From G020344215 sp039586575 (lineage in GTDB: Bacteria; Gemmatimonadota; Gemmatimonadetes; Palauibacterales; KS3-K002): 64,000 nt of DNA. The stretch covers positions 68,435 to 132,434 of the forward strand of contig JBDHKD010000002.1 in NCBI GenBank assembly GCA_039586575.1, given 5' to 3'. Positions within the stretch are counted from its first letter, which is position 1. Every line of letters begins with the position of its first letter. Of the stretch, positions 42,113 to 51,221 are shown piece after piece. The position numbers and the translations under genes are program-made. Under the pieces are notes generated by a model, which was not told where the DNA came from, ran no database searches, and worked only from the letters and a program-made list of their open reading frames with translations.

Positions 42113-43219
42113 GTGTTATACGAATTTCTCTTTCCGCTGGCCGACAAGCACATCGTATTCAACCTGTTCCAGTACATCACGTTCAGGGCGGGTGGTGCCA
42201 TGCTCACCGCCTTGCTGATCGCGTTTGTTTCGGGTCCGCCGATCCTTGCCTGGCTGCGCGGGCGGGGTATCGGGCAGGTGGTGCGGCTCGACGGCCCGCA
42301 TGCACACCTGGACAAGGCGGGCACACCAACAATGGGCGGCCTGATAATCTTGGCTGCGGTGATACTGCCGACCCTGCTGTGGGCGCGGCTCGACAACCCG
42401 TACGTACTCATCGCCCTGGGTCTGACCGCCGCCATGGGCTTGCTCGGTTTTGTCGATGACTACTTGAAGGTCGTGCAGCGCGAGTCGCGGGGTCTGGTCG
42501 CGCGTTACAAGTTCGTAGGCCAATTCGCTCTCGGCCTGTTCCTGGGACTATTGCTCTGGCGCTATCCGCTGAGCGAGTACCCGGTTAACCACACGACCCT
42601 GCCGTTCTTCAAAGAGTGGCGGCTCGTCATCTGGGCACCGTTCTTCGTTCCGTTCGTCGCGCTGGTGGTCAGCGGTAGCGCGAACGCGGTGAACCTCACG
42701 GATGGGCTCGATGGGTTGGCGGCAGGATTGGCGGCGATCGCCGCTGGCACCTTCGGCCTGTTTGCCTACTTGATCGGCCGCGTCGATGCCTCGAACTACC
42801 TCGGGCTGTTCTACCTGCCGGGCGTCGGCGAGCTCTCGGTCTTCTGCGCCACACTCGCGGGTGGCGCTATCGGTTTCCTCTGGTTCAACAGTCACCCCGC
42901 GGACGTGTTCATGGGTGATACCGGATCGCTCGCTCTCGGCGGGGCGCTCAGTGCAGTGGCCGTCTTGATCAAAGGTGAGTTCTTGCTGCTGATCATTGGC
43001 GCAGTCTTCGTGCTGGAAGCCCTGTCGGTCATCATGCAGACCAGTTGGTTCAAGTATACGCGGAGGCGTCATGGCCAGGGTCGGCGGATCTTCCGCATGG
43101 CGCCCCTGCACCATCACTTCGAACAGCTCGGCTGGTCGGAGTCGAAGGTGGTCGTGCGCTTCTGGATCGCGGGGGTGCTCGCCGCCCTGTTAGCACTCAG
43201 CACGTTGAAGGTTCGGTGA
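42113..43219 (+). CDS. mraY: Phospho-MurNAc-pentapeptide translocase MraY
   Basis: 368 residues, about ten transmembrane helices. It transfers phospho-MurNAc-pentapeptide to undecaprenyl phosphate, giving lipid I. Signatures: HLDKAGTPTMGGLIIL, LLGFVDDYLKV (Asp pair), NLTDGLDGLAAG, FMGDTGSLALGG and MAPLHHHFEQLGWSE. GTG 42113 (GAGGCGGACC upstream) gives the normal length; the frame is open further up within murF but that would be spurious. Its end overlaps murD by 4 bases. Confidence 0.96.
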   Translation: MLYEFLFPLADKHIVFNLFQYITFRAGGAMLTALLIAFVSGPPILAWLRGRGIGQVVRLDGPHAHLDKAGTPTMGGLIILAAVILPTLLWARLDNPYVLIALGLTAAMGLLGFVDDYLKVVQRESRGLVARYKFVGQFALGLFLGLLLWRYPLSEYPVNHTTLPFFKEWRLVIWAPFFVPFVALVVSGSANAVNLTDGLDGLAAGLAAIAAGTFGLFAYLIGRVDASNYLGLFYLPGVGELSVFCATLAGGAIGFLWFNSHPADVFMGDTGSLALGGALSAVAVLIKGEFLLLIIGAVFVLEALSVIMQTSWFKYTRRRHGQGRRIFRMAPLHHHFEQLGWSESKVVVRFWIAGVLAALLALSTLKVR

Positions 43220-44598
43220 CGAAACTCGAGTCGTGGTCAGAGCACCGGGTGGCGGTGCTGGGATTAGGCCGTAGCGGCCGGGCGGCGACGCGCTTGCTGG
43301 CGCGGGCCGGCGCCTCGGTCTACGCCAGCGATCTCGCGGCGGATGCGGATCTCCGTGCCCTGACCGATGATCTGCGGGGACCGCGGGTCGAGGTCGAGTT
43401 GGGTCGCCACGACGTGGCGAAGCTCGGCAGTTGCGACCTGCTGGTGCTGAGTCCCGGGATCCCACCGAGCGCCGAGGTTCTTCAAGCGCCAAGTGTTCGG
43501 TCGATCCCGATGATCTCCGAGCTCGAGCTGGCCTTCCGATCGCTCGATGCTCCGGTCATCGCGGTAACCGGCACAAACGGAAAGACGACGACGACGGCGT
43601 GGATCGGCTCGATGATGGAACGGGCTGGTATTCGCGTTGGTGTGGGCGGCAACATCGGACTCGCGCTCTCCGAGCTGGCTGTTCAGATCGACGCTCGATA
43701 CGAGTGGATCGTCGCTGAGGTGAGCTCGTTCCAGCTGGCGCAGATCGACCGGTTCAAGCCAGCCATCGGTGTGTTCCTGAACCTGTGCCCGGACCACCTC
43801 GACTGGCACGTGGACATCGATGACTACTATTCGGCCAAGGCGCGACTGTTTGATAACGCAGACGCGGACAGCCGGTGGGTGCTGAACGCCGAGGACGGGG
43901 GTGTCCTTCGGTTGGCGCGCGGGAAACCGGGCGACGCGCGCTACTTTCGCGTCGCCTCTCGACCTGCAGCGAACGAGGACGTGGCGTTCGTGGACCAGGG
44001 TGACCGGCTCGTAGCTCGCTACGGCGGGCGCAGGGTCGAGCTCGTCATGCGTCACGAGCTGCAGCTGCTTGGCGCGCACAACGTGGCGAACGCGCTGGCC
44101 ACAGCCCTGGCGGCAGGCTTCGCCGACGTACCGTTGGCAGCGATGCGCGACGGGTTGCGCGATTTCGAACCACTCCCTCACCGCTTACAGCCGGTGGCGG
44201 AGAAGGGAGGTGTGTTATGGGTGAACGACTCGAAAGCCACCAACGTGGCATCCACCCGGGTGGCGATTCAGGCGCTCAGCCGACCCGTCGTGTTGCTGCT
44301 CGGTGGCCGACCGAAGGGTGAATCCTTCGCCGCCCTGGTGCCGGACTTGAAAGGTCGAGTGCGGGCGGTCGTCGCCTACGGCGAGGCCGCGTTGCAGATC
44401 GAGTCGGAGTTGGGTGGTGAGCTTCCCGTTTCGAGGGTGGATGGACCGTTCGAAGACGTGGTGCGGCGGGCGCGCGATCTTGCCCAGCCGGGCGACTCCG
44501 CTCTTCTCGCGCCCGCCTGCGCCAGCTTTGACATGTTTCGTGACTACGAGGAGCGTGGCCAGCGCTTCATGGATCTCGTCAACCAGGAGTTGTCGTGA
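43216..44598 (+). CDS. murD: UDP-MurNAc-L-Ala:D-Glu ligase
   Basis: 460 residues from GTG 43216 (overlaps the mraY stop). N-terminal Rossmann-like domain (RVAVLGLGRSGRAATRLLARAGA), SPGIPPSAEVL, ATP loop VTGTNGKTTTTAWIG, GGNIGLALSEL, SSFQLAQIDRFKPAIGVFLNLCPDHLDWH and the C-terminal WVNDSKATNVASTRVAI plus LLGGRPKGESF. Adds D-glutamate to UDP-MurNAc-L-Ala in the cytoplasm. Coupled to ftsW by a GTGA overlap. Confidence 0.95.
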   Translation: MTKLESWSEHRVAVLGLGRSGRAATRLLARAGASVYASDLAADADLRALTDDLRGPRVEVELGRHDVAKLGSCDLLVLSPGIPPSAEVLQAPSVRSIPMISELELAFRSLDAPVIAVTGTNGKTTTTAWIGSMMERAGIRVGVGGNIGLALSELAVQIDARYEWIVAEVSSFQLAQIDRFKPAIGVFLNLCPDHLDWHVDIDDYYSAKARLFDNADADSRWVLNAEDGGVLRLARGKPGDARYFRVASRPAANEDVAFVDQGDRLVARYGGRRVELVMRHELQLLGAHNVANALATALAAGFADVPLAAMRDGLRDFEPLPHRLQPVAEKGGVLWVNDSKATNVASTRVAIQALSRPVVLLLGGRPKGESFAALVPDLKGRVRAVVAYGEAALQIESELGGELPVSRVDGPFEDVVRRARDLAQPGDSALLAPACASFDMFRDYEERGQRFMDLVNQELS

Positions 44599-45743
44599 GG
44601 GATCTGGTCGGTGCCGTCACGGTCGACGCTTACGTACCTGCGGCGGGCAGTGCGCGGCGCGATGCGAGTGTGTTGCTCGCCATCACGGTCTTTCTGCTGC
44701 TGGTGGGGCTCATCACCGTGTACAGCGCCAGCTCGTTTATCGCCCAAAAGCAGGGGTTACCCGATCACTTCTACCTGCGTCAGCAGTCGAGTAAGGCGCT
44801 GGTCGGATTACTTGCCTTGTATGTGCTGGCGCGTGTCGACTACCGAATCTACAAGCAGCTGGCGTGGCCGCTGCTCGGCGCGACGGTCCTCGCCTTGCTC
44901 ATCCTTGTGGTGCCTGGCACGGAGGCCATCGCACCGCCGCGCAACGGCGCGCGTCGCTGGCTCGATCTCGGCGTACAGGTCCAGCCGTCGGAGGCGGCCA
45001 AGCTGGTGATGGTGATCTGGGCGGCGGCACTGGCGGCGAAGAAAGGCGAGCGTATCCGCAGCCTGCGCTGGGGCCTGGCGGCGTTTGGCGTCGTGTACTT
45101 GGCTGTTGGCTTCTTGATCATGCTCGAGCCTGATCTCTCATCCGCCGTCCTGATCGGTATGCTCTGCGCCATCGTCCTGTTTGCGGCGGGTGCGCGTGTA
45201 GCTCACTTCATGCTCGTCGCGATGCTGGCGCTACCGGTCTTTTGGGAGTGGGTGCAATCGGCCTCGTACCGGGTAGCGAGGCTGGAGGCATTCTTCGGAG
45301 GTGGTGTCGATCCGACAGGTGCGGGTTACCAGCTAAACCAGTCTCTGATCGCTGTCGGCTCGGGTGGCCTGTTCGGAGTCGGCTACGGCGAGAGCGTGCA
45401 GAAATACTACTTCTTACCCGAGCCCCATAACGACTTCGCTTATGCGATCATCGCCGAGGAGTGGGGCCTGGTGGGCGCGGCGGCGATAGCGCTGGCGATC
45501 GGGGCCCTGGGAGTCTTGGGTCTGCGGATCGCGCGGCGCGCGCCGGACGCATTTGGCTTCTTGTTGGCCGTGGGCCTGACTGCGCTGATCGTGGTCAGTG
45601 CCATGATCCATATGTGCGTGACGTTGGGCTTGCTGCCGACGACGGGGGTAACGCTGCCGTTCATCAGCTACGGTGGTTCCAGCTTGGTGGTGTCGCTGGC
45701 GGCGGTGGGGATCCTCCTCAACATCGGCAGTTGGCGAGCGTGA
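44595..45743 (+). CDS. ftsW: Septal peptidoglycan glycosyltransferase FtsW (SEDS)
   Basis: 382 residues with about ten transmembrane helices and SEDS-family motifs: RVDYRIYKQLAWPLL, NGARRWLDLGVQVQPSEAAKLVMV, MLEPDLSSAVL (the essential Asp region), GAGYQLNQSLIAVGSGGLFGVGYG, LPEPHNDFAYAIIAEEWGLVG and LPTTGVTLPFISYGGSSLV. With FtsI it polymerises septal glycan. The N-terminus is about 20 residues of polar sequence before the first helix. Position between murD and murG in the dcw cluster supports FtsW rather than RodA. Confidence 0.94.
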   Translation: MRDLVGAVTVDAYVPAAGSARRDASVLLAITVFLLLVGLITVYSASSFIAQKQGLPDHFYLRQQSSKALVGLLALYVLARVDYRIYKQLAWPLLGATVLALLILVVPGTEAIAPPRNGARRWLDLGVQVQPSEAAKLVMVIWAAALAAKKGERIRSLRWGLAAFGVVYLAVGFLIMLEPDLSSAVLIGMLCAIVLFAAGARVAHFMLVAMLALPVFWEWVQSASYRVARLEAFFGGGVDPTGAGYQLNQSLIAVGSGGLFGVGYGESVQKYYFLPEPHNDFAYAIIAEEWGLVGAAAIALAIGALGVLGLRIARRAPDAFGFLLAVGLTALIVVSAMIHMCVTLGLLPTTGVTLPFISYGGSSLVVSLAAVGILLNIGSWRA

Positions 45744-45747
45744 TGAC

Positions 45748-46887
45748 GTGGTACACCGTGCGATCATTGCTGGCGGCGGAACGGGCGGGCACTTGTACCC
45801 GGCCCTCAACCTGACCGAAGCGCTCAGGAGGTCGGCGGAGAATGAGATCGAGTTACTGGTTGTCGGGGCAGAGCGAGGGATCGAAGCTCGAATACTTCCG
45901 GCGCGGGGCGTGCCGCATCGTCTGCTCCCTCTGGAGCCGATCTATCGGAATCGGCCTTGGCGCAATTGGCGGACAATGCGCTCGGCTCTCGCAGCGAGTC
46001 GTGAGATCCACCGCCTTTTCGATTCGTTCGCTCCCCACTTGGTGGTCGGTACAGGCGGCTACGCTGCAGGACCGGTGGTGGCATGGGCCGTCGCTCGTGG
46101 TTTCAAGACAGCGATCCAGGAGCAGAACAGCTATCCAGGCCTCACGACACGCTGGTTGGCGCCCTATGTGGACCAGCTACACCTGGGTTACGAGGAGGCG
46201 ATGAAGAACCTGTGGCCGGGACCCGACACGCTCGTTCGCGTCCACGGGAATCCGATCCGTTGGCCGGACCAGCGACCGCATCCTGAATCGGCCCGCCAGC
46301 AGTACGGTCTGGCGCCGGGGCGCGTCGTTCTGGTGGTCGGCGGCAGCCAGGGCGCTGCTGCGCTCAACGATGGGCTCGTTGCGGCGATCGAGGCTGTCCA
46401 GAGGGGCGAGCTGCCGAATCTGCCGCCGGATGTGCAGCTCCTGTGGTCCACAGGGCCCGGGCACCATGACGGCGTATCCGAGCGGTTGGCGCGGCTCGAG
46501 AGCCAGGTTCCCGTGAGAACGCTACCGTACATCACGGAGATGGAGAATGCGCTCTCGTTGGCAACGCTGGCGGTCTCGCGCGCCGGGGCGCTGACGCTCG
46601 CCGAGCTGTGCGCCTGGGGTGTGCCAGCGGTGCTCGTGCCATTCCCCTATGCGGCGGCTGACCACCAGCTGCGCAACGCTCGGGCGATGGAGCAAGCCGG
46701 CGCCGCCCTCGTCATCGAGGAACGCGAGGTCAAGAAGGATGCCGCGAGCCTCTGGCTGACGGTTCTCGACCTGTTGAGCTGGCCGCAGCGGCTGGAAAAG
46801 ATGAGGGAGGCGGCGCAAGGGCGGGGCAACCCGCGGGCAGCTAGCGATATCGCCGCCGATCTCTGGCGTCTGATGGAGGACCGTTGA
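45748..46887 (+). CDS. murG: Lipid II synthase (UDP-GlcNAc transferase) MurG
   Basis: 379 residues from GTG 45748. Glycosyltransferase-B fold: the N-terminal GGGTGGHLYPAL loop binds lipid I, VGTGGYAAGPVVAWA and EQNSYPGLTTRWLA follow; the C-terminal half has VVGGSQGAAALND and SRAGALTLAELCAWGVPAVLVPFPYAAADHQLRNA, which bind UDP-GlcNAc. It works at the inner face of the membrane. The gap after ftsW is 4 bases; the stop overlaps murC (TTGA). Confidence 0.95.
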   Translation: MVHRAIIAGGGTGGHLYPALNLTEALRRSAENEIELLVVGAERGIEARILPARGVPHRLLPLEPIYRNRPWRNWRTMRSALAASREIHRLFDSFAPHLVVGTGGYAAGPVVAWAVARGFKTAIQEQNSYPGLTTRWLAPYVDQLHLGYEEAMKNLWPGPDTLVRVHGNPIRWPDQRPHPESARQQYGLAPGRVVLVVGGSQGAAALNDGLVAAIEAVQRGELPNLPPDVQLLWSTGPGHHDGVSERLARLESQVPVRTLPYITEMENALSLATLAVSRAGALTLAELCAWGVPAVLVPFPYAAADHQLRNARAMEQAGAALVIEEREVKKDAASLWLTVLDLLSWPQRLEKMREAAQGRGNPRAASDIAADLWRLMEDR

Positions 46888-48302
46888 GCGACACGCGCGA
46901 TCTCGTGAGGCTGGCCGAGCGCGGCTCACCGATCCACCTGATGGGGATCGGCGGGGCCGGCATGGCGGGCCTCGCCCTACTACTGGCCGCTCGTGGCGCC
47001 GCCGTTAGCGGTTGCGACCGCGAGTCGAACGAGACGACGGCCGATCTGCAGCGGCGTGGCCTGACGGTGTTCACGGGCCACGCAGCGGACCACGCTCTCG
47101 GGCAAGCGGTCATGGTGCACACCTCCGCCGTGCCGGCGGAGCATCCCGAGTTGGAGGCTGCCCGCGACCAGTGTATTCCGGTGCTGAAGCGAAGCGAGGC
47201 GCTCGCCGCGCTGGTGAATGCCGGTTCGTTGATCGCGATCTCGGGCACGCACGGCAAGACCACGACGAGCGCGCTCACGGCGCTGGCGCTCGAGTGTGCC
47301 GGGCACGATCCGACGGCCCTAGTGGGTGGCCGTGTCCCGGCCTGGGGAGGCAATGCGCGTATCGGATCCGGCCTCACCTACGTGGTGGAGGCGGATGAGT
47401 ATGATCGCTCGTTCCTGAGCCTCTGGCCCAAGTTCGCCGTAGTCACGTCCGTCGAGGCTGAGCACCTGGACACCTATGCCAGCTACGCGGAGCTGGAAGC
47501 GGCCTTCGATGAGTTCGTCGGCCGTGTGCCCGAGGACGGCCGCGTGATCGCCTGTGGCGATGACGCCGGCGCGCGACGCCGGCTCGAGGGGCTGGGCGAT
47601 CGTGGCTTGGCCTATGGCCTCGGCGAGGATGTCGAGCTCTGTGCCCGCGCGATAAGCTATGAACGCGAGCGCACGACCTTCACCTTGAGTCGGAATCGTG
47701 AGTCGCTCGGTGATTTCGCGTTGGCTCTACGGGGTCCTCACAACCTCCGCAATGCACTCGCCGTCTTGGGTGTCATGCTGGCGCTCGGCCTCGACCCGAA
47801 CAGCGCGGCGCCGGCGCTTGCCAGCTTCTCCGGCGTGGACCGGCGCTTCCAGGCACTTGGTGAGGCGGCTGGCGTGACCGTCATCGACGACTACGCCCAC
47901 CACCCCACTGAGGTGGCAGCCACGCTGGAAACGGCTCGTCAGGCCTTCGCCGGTCGTCGGCTGGTGGTCGCGTTTCAACCCCACCTGTACAGTCGAACGC
48001 GCGCCTTTGCCCGCGAGTTCGGCGAACGTTTGGCTGGAGCCGACCTGGTGTTCGTCACGGAGATCTATGCAGCGCGCGAGCAGCCGCTCCCCGGTGTGAC
48101 CGCCGAGCTCGTCGTGGAGGCGGCGCGCCTGGCGGCGGGCCCGGCGCAGGTCCGCCACGTGGAGAGCCTCCCGGACCTGACCGCCGCGTTGCTGGACGAA
48201 CTTCGGGCCGGCGATGTGCTCATGACGCTCGGCGCTGGCGATATCGGCAGCGTCGCCGCGGCTATACTGAGCTATCTCGGGCGGAGCCATGTGGATGAGT
48301 AA
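46884..48302 (+). CDS. murC: UDP-MurNAc:L-alanine ligase
   Basis: 472 residues starting at TTG 46884 within the murG stop. HLMGIGGAGMAGLALLLAARG opens the N-terminal domain, SGTHGKTTTSALTALALE is the ATP loop, VVEADEYDRSFLSLWP and VTSVEAEHLDTY are in the central domain, VIDDYAHHPTEVAATL and VAFQPHLYSRTRAF in the C-terminal domain. Adds the first stem-peptide alanine. A normal-length, complete enzyme. murB follows with a 14-base overlap; there is no MurC-Ddl or MurC-MurB fusion. Confidence 0.95.
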   Translation: MSDTRDLVRLAERGSPIHLMGIGGAGMAGLALLLAARGAAVSGCDRESNETTADLQRRGLTVFTGHAADHALGQAVMVHTSAVPAEHPELEAARDQCIPVLKRSEALAALVNAGSLIAISGTHGKTTTSALTALALECAGHDPTALVGGRVPAWGGNARIGSGLTYVVEADEYDRSFLSLWPKFAVVTSVEAEHLDTYASYAELEAAFDEFVGRVPEDGRVIACGDDAGARRRLEGLGDRGLAYGLGEDVELCARAISYERERTTFTLSRNRESLGDFALALRGPHNLRNALAVLGVMLALGLDPNSAAPALASFSGVDRRFQALGEAAGVTVIDDYAHHPTEVAATLETARQAFAGRRLVVAFQPHLYSRTRAFAREFGERLAGADLVFVTEIYAAREQPLPGVTAELVVEAARLAAGPAQVRHVESLPDLTAALLDELRAGDVLMTLGAGDIGSVAAAILSYLGRSHVDE

Positions 48303-49182
48303 TGTGCCGCTGGCCGGGCTAACCCGCTGGAAGATCGGGGGGCCTGCGCCCGCCTACGCCAGGGCGAGCTCCGAGGAAGAGCTACGGGCTCTGCTGGCTG
48401 AGCTGGCTGGCGAGCGCGTTCTCGTTCTGGGTCGCGGAGCCAATGTACTGGTCGCCGACGATGGGCCGGGCGCGCCCGTGCTGCAGCTGGAAGGTGAATT
48501 TGCAGACCACGAAGTGCTGGAGCGTAGCATCCTCTTTGGTGCTGGGGCGCCGATCTCGGCCGTCGTGCAGGCGGCGCGCCGCGCGGCTCGCGCAGGGCTC
48601 TGGATCCTCGAGGCTGTTCCCGGGACGATGGGCGGCGCCTTGCGTATGAACGCTGGGACCGCCGAGGAAGGGGTCTGGGAGCGGACGCTGTGGGCCGAGG
48701 CACTGTGGCCCGACGGGGCCGTGAAACGGCTGACCCGAGCGGACGTCCGGCCACGCTACCGGGGCATCGAACTCGACGCCGCCGCGATCTTCTTGCGGGG
48801 TGAGCTGGAGGCCTTGGCCGGCGAACCGGAGCGCGTCGAACACGAACACCGGAGCCGGCGGGAGGCGAAGCTCGCGGCTCAGGTCTACGACCAGCCGACC
48901 TGTGGCTCCACTTGGAAGAACCCGGAGCCGCCGGCGCCGGCGGCCTGGCAATTGGTGGATCGTGTCGGGTTGCGCGGTGCCCGGCGGGGCGATGCTCAGA
49001 TCTCGTCGAAGCACGCGAACTTCATCGTCAATTGCGGCAACGCCCGGGCGCAGGATGTGATCGATCTACTGGTCGAGACACGGCGTCGCGTGCTCGAGGC
49101 GACGGGGATCGCCCTCGAGCCCGAGATCCAGTTCTGGGGATTCTCGGACGAGGTGCTCAGACAGGTGGGGGCGGCCCGATGA
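48289..49182 (+). CDS. murB: UDP-N-acetylenolpyruvoylglucosamine reductase
   Basis: 297 residues. FAD-binding half: TRWKIGGPAPAYARASSEEEL and VLGRGANVLVADDG; AVPGTMGGALRMNAGT is the substrate motif; the C-terminal domain has GSTWKNPEPPAPAAWQLVDRVGLRGARRGDAQISSKHANFIVN. The catalytic Ser lies in CGSTWKNP. Type II-like length (no insertion as in E. coli). ATG 48289 or ATG 48295 can be the start; neither has a strong Shine-Dalgarno, and both overlap murC. ftsQ begins in the last codons. Confidence 0.94.
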   Translation: MWMSNVPLAGLTRWKIGGPAPAYARASSEEELRALLAELAGERVLVLGRGANVLVADDGPGAPVLQLEGEFADHEVLERSILFGAGAPISAVVQAARRAARAGLWILEAVPGTMGGALRMNAGTAEEGVWERTLWAEALWPDGAVKRLTRADVRPRYRGIELDAAAIFLRGELEALAGEPERVEHEHRSRREAKLAAQVYDQPTCGSTWKNPEPPAPAAWQLVDRVGLRGARRGDAQISSKHANFIVNCGNARAQDVIDLLVETRRRVLEATGIALEPEIQFWGFSDEVLRQVGAAR

Positions 49183-49931
49183 AGGGGCGGAGCGCTCTAC
49201 CGCGAGCGGCGTTCCTGCTCGGCCTCCTGGCGGTGGCTGGCGGCATAGGCGCCTGGCTGTGGGGCGGGTCGCTGCTTTCGCACTTCGAGTACTTCAGGGT
49301 GCGACGCGTCGAGGTCGCAGGGACGCGCTGGCTCGCTCCTGACTCGGCACTGCGTCTTGCGGCCATCGGGCGCGAGCGCTCGGTCTGGGACGACTACTCC
49401 GATGTGGAGCGACGATTGGTCAGGCACCCGTTGATCGAAGGGGCCCAAGTACGACGCTCGGGAATTCATGGCCTGCAGGTCGTGGTTCGTGAGGTCGAGC
49501 CGGTCGCCCTGGTGGGTGTGCCCGGGCTTCGCGCGGTGCTCGGCGACGGTACGCTGCTTCCCATCGATCCGGCGGGTGCCGCACTCGACTTGCCGCTACT
49601 GACGATGGCTGCGGCGGTATCGGCTGATTCGAGTCGCCTGCGTGGCGGCCCGGCGATGCAGGCGCTCGAGTCGTTTGTCCAGCTGCAGGAGGTCGATCCT
49701 GGTCTTGCCGCTGTCGTCTCCGACTTCAGTCTGCTCGATGGCGGTGGGCTAATGATACACTTGACGGTTTCGCAGCCCGCACAGCGTCTTGCCATGCCCG
49801 CGGCGATAGATGAGATACTCGCCCGACGTGTGCGAGCCACGTTGGCCGATCTGAAGGGACGTGGCATCGAGGCATCGCTCGTGGAGGCACGCTACGCGGG
49901 GATTATCGTGGTACAGAGAGGCAAACTATGA
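49179..49931 (+). CDS. ftsQ: Cell division protein FtsQ/DivIB
   Basis: 250 residues. One N-terminal transmembrane helix (AAFLLGLLAVAGGIGAWLWG), then a POTRA domain beginning FRVRRVEVAGTRWLAPDSALRLAA and the FtsQ beta domain (LQVVVREVEPVALVGVPGLRAVLGDGTLLPID). Bridges FtsL/FtsB and the divisome in the periplasm. ATG 49179 overlaps the murB stop (ATGA) and follows GGGGGCGG. Family identity is low as usual, but topology and the murB-ftsQ-ftsA order are decisive. Confidence 0.9.
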   Translation: MKGRSALPRAAFLLGLLAVAGGIGAWLWGGSLLSHFEYFRVRRVEVAGTRWLAPDSALRLAAIGRERSVWDDYSDVERRLVRHPLIEGAQVRRSGIHGLQVVVREVEPVALVGVPGLRAVLGDGTLLPIDPAGAALDLPLLTMAAAVSADSSRLRGGPAMQALESFVQLQEVDPGLAAVVSDFSLLDGGGLMIHLTVSQPAQRLAMPAAIDEILARRVRATLADLKGRGIEASLVEARYAGIIVVQRGKL

Positions 49932-51166
49932 TCGCGACACCTTACTTAATCGGTGCTCTCGATGTCGGCTCGACCAAGACTTGTGCTGTCATCGGTGAGT
50001 TGATCTTGAGCGGTGAAGGACCCGCCGAGGTGAGAATTCTCGGTGTGGGACAGGTGAAGCCGAGCGGCATTCGGCGCGACGCCGTGAGCAACCTGGAAGA
50101 GACGACCGAGGAGATCCGTCAGGCGCTCAAGCAAGCCGAGCTGATGGCTGGAGTGCAGCCGCGCGCTCTGTACGTGGGGATTTCCGCCGAATACGTGCAG
50201 ACGAGCGCCTCAAACGGTGTGGTCGCGATCGGGGGCGACGAGATCAGCGACGCCGACGTCGAGCGTGTGCACGAGGTTGCACGCGCGGTTGTCGTACCGC
50301 CGGACAAGGAACTGCTGCATGTGATTCCCCAGGACTACTCTGTGGATCATCGTGGTGGCATCCAGCAGCCGGTAGGGATGCTCGGCACGCGTCTCGAAGC
50401 GGATGTTTTTATGGTACTGGGCTCCGGCGCCGCCGCGCGCAATCTCCGCAAGGCCGTCGCGCGGGCCGGATACGAAGTCGCGCAATTGGTCCTGAACCCG
50501 CTTGCCACCGGGCTCAGCGTGCTCACGGCGGAGGAACGCGAGGTCGGGGCGGCGGTCGTGGCGATCGGCGGCCGGACTACCGAGATCGCCGTATTTCACG
50601 AGGGTAAGATCCGCCACGTCGCGGTCGTACCCTGTGGTGGTGTCAGCTTCACCAACGACCTGGTCAAAGGGCTCGGCATTCCGTACGCCGAGGCCGAGCG
50701 GGTGAAGGAGCGATTCGGGGTAGCCACCACTCGGCTGGTTGACCCGGAGCAGACCGTCGAGGTCCCCGGGCCCGCGCCGGGGGCGCGTAAGCACATGCCG
50801 AGAGAGCTGCTTGCCCACATCATCGAGCAGCGGATGGATGAGATACTCACCCTCGTGTTGCACGAGATCGAGCGTGCTGGCTACGCGCATCGACTTGGCG
50901 GCGGCGTCGTGCTGACCGGCGGTGGCGCCAGTCTCGAGGGCACGCTCGATGTGGCGAGCTCGGTCTTCACGATGCCGGTTCGCTGTGGTGCGCCGGGCGC
51001 CGGGCTCGGCGGCCTGGCCGACTCGGTTCGCCGTCCGAAGTTCGCCACAGCCGCCGGGCTACTGCTCTTCGGAGTCGGGCGGATACGCGATGACTTCGGC
51101 AACGGGAAACGGCCCACGCTGCGGGCCCTTTCGAAGGTAGGTGGATGGCTGCGGGAGTTCTTTTAA
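49928..51166 (+). CDS. ftsA: Cell division protein FtsA
   Basis: 412-residue actin-like membrane tether for FtsZ. IGALDVGSTKTCAVIGEL is the phosphate 1 motif; the SHS2/1C subdomain spans about residues 85-165; VVAIGGRTTEIAVFHEGKIRHVAVVPCGG is phosphate 2; VVLTGGGASLEGTLDVASSVF is the adenosine motif. The C-terminus (VGGWLREFF) has the short amphipathic membrane-targeting helix expected of FtsA. ATG 49928 overlaps the ftsQ stop. Confidence 0.95.
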   Translation: MIATPYLIGALDVGSTKTCAVIGELILSGEGPAEVRILGVGQVKPSGIRRDAVSNLEETTEEIRQALKQAELMAGVQPRALYVGISAEYVQTSASNGVVAIGGDEISDADVERVHEVARAVVVPPDKELLHVIPQDYSVDHRGGIQQPVGMLGTRLEADVFMVLGSGAAARNLRKAVARAGYEVAQLVLNPLATGLSVLTAEEREVGAAVVAIGGRTTEIAVFHEGKIRHVAVVPCGGVSFTNDLVKGLGIPYAEAERVKERFGVATTRLVDPEQTVEVPGPAPGARKHMPRELLAHIIEQRMDEILTLVLHEIERAGYAHRLGGGVVLTGGGASLEGTLDVASSVFTMPVRCGAPGAGLGGLADSVRRPKFATAAGLLLFGVGRIRDDFGNGKRPTLRALSKVGGWLREFF

Positions 51167-51221
51167 GGGACCGCTGCGTTGCAGTTGCTGTGTAGAACGT
51201 TGAACTGGGGAGGGGATGAGG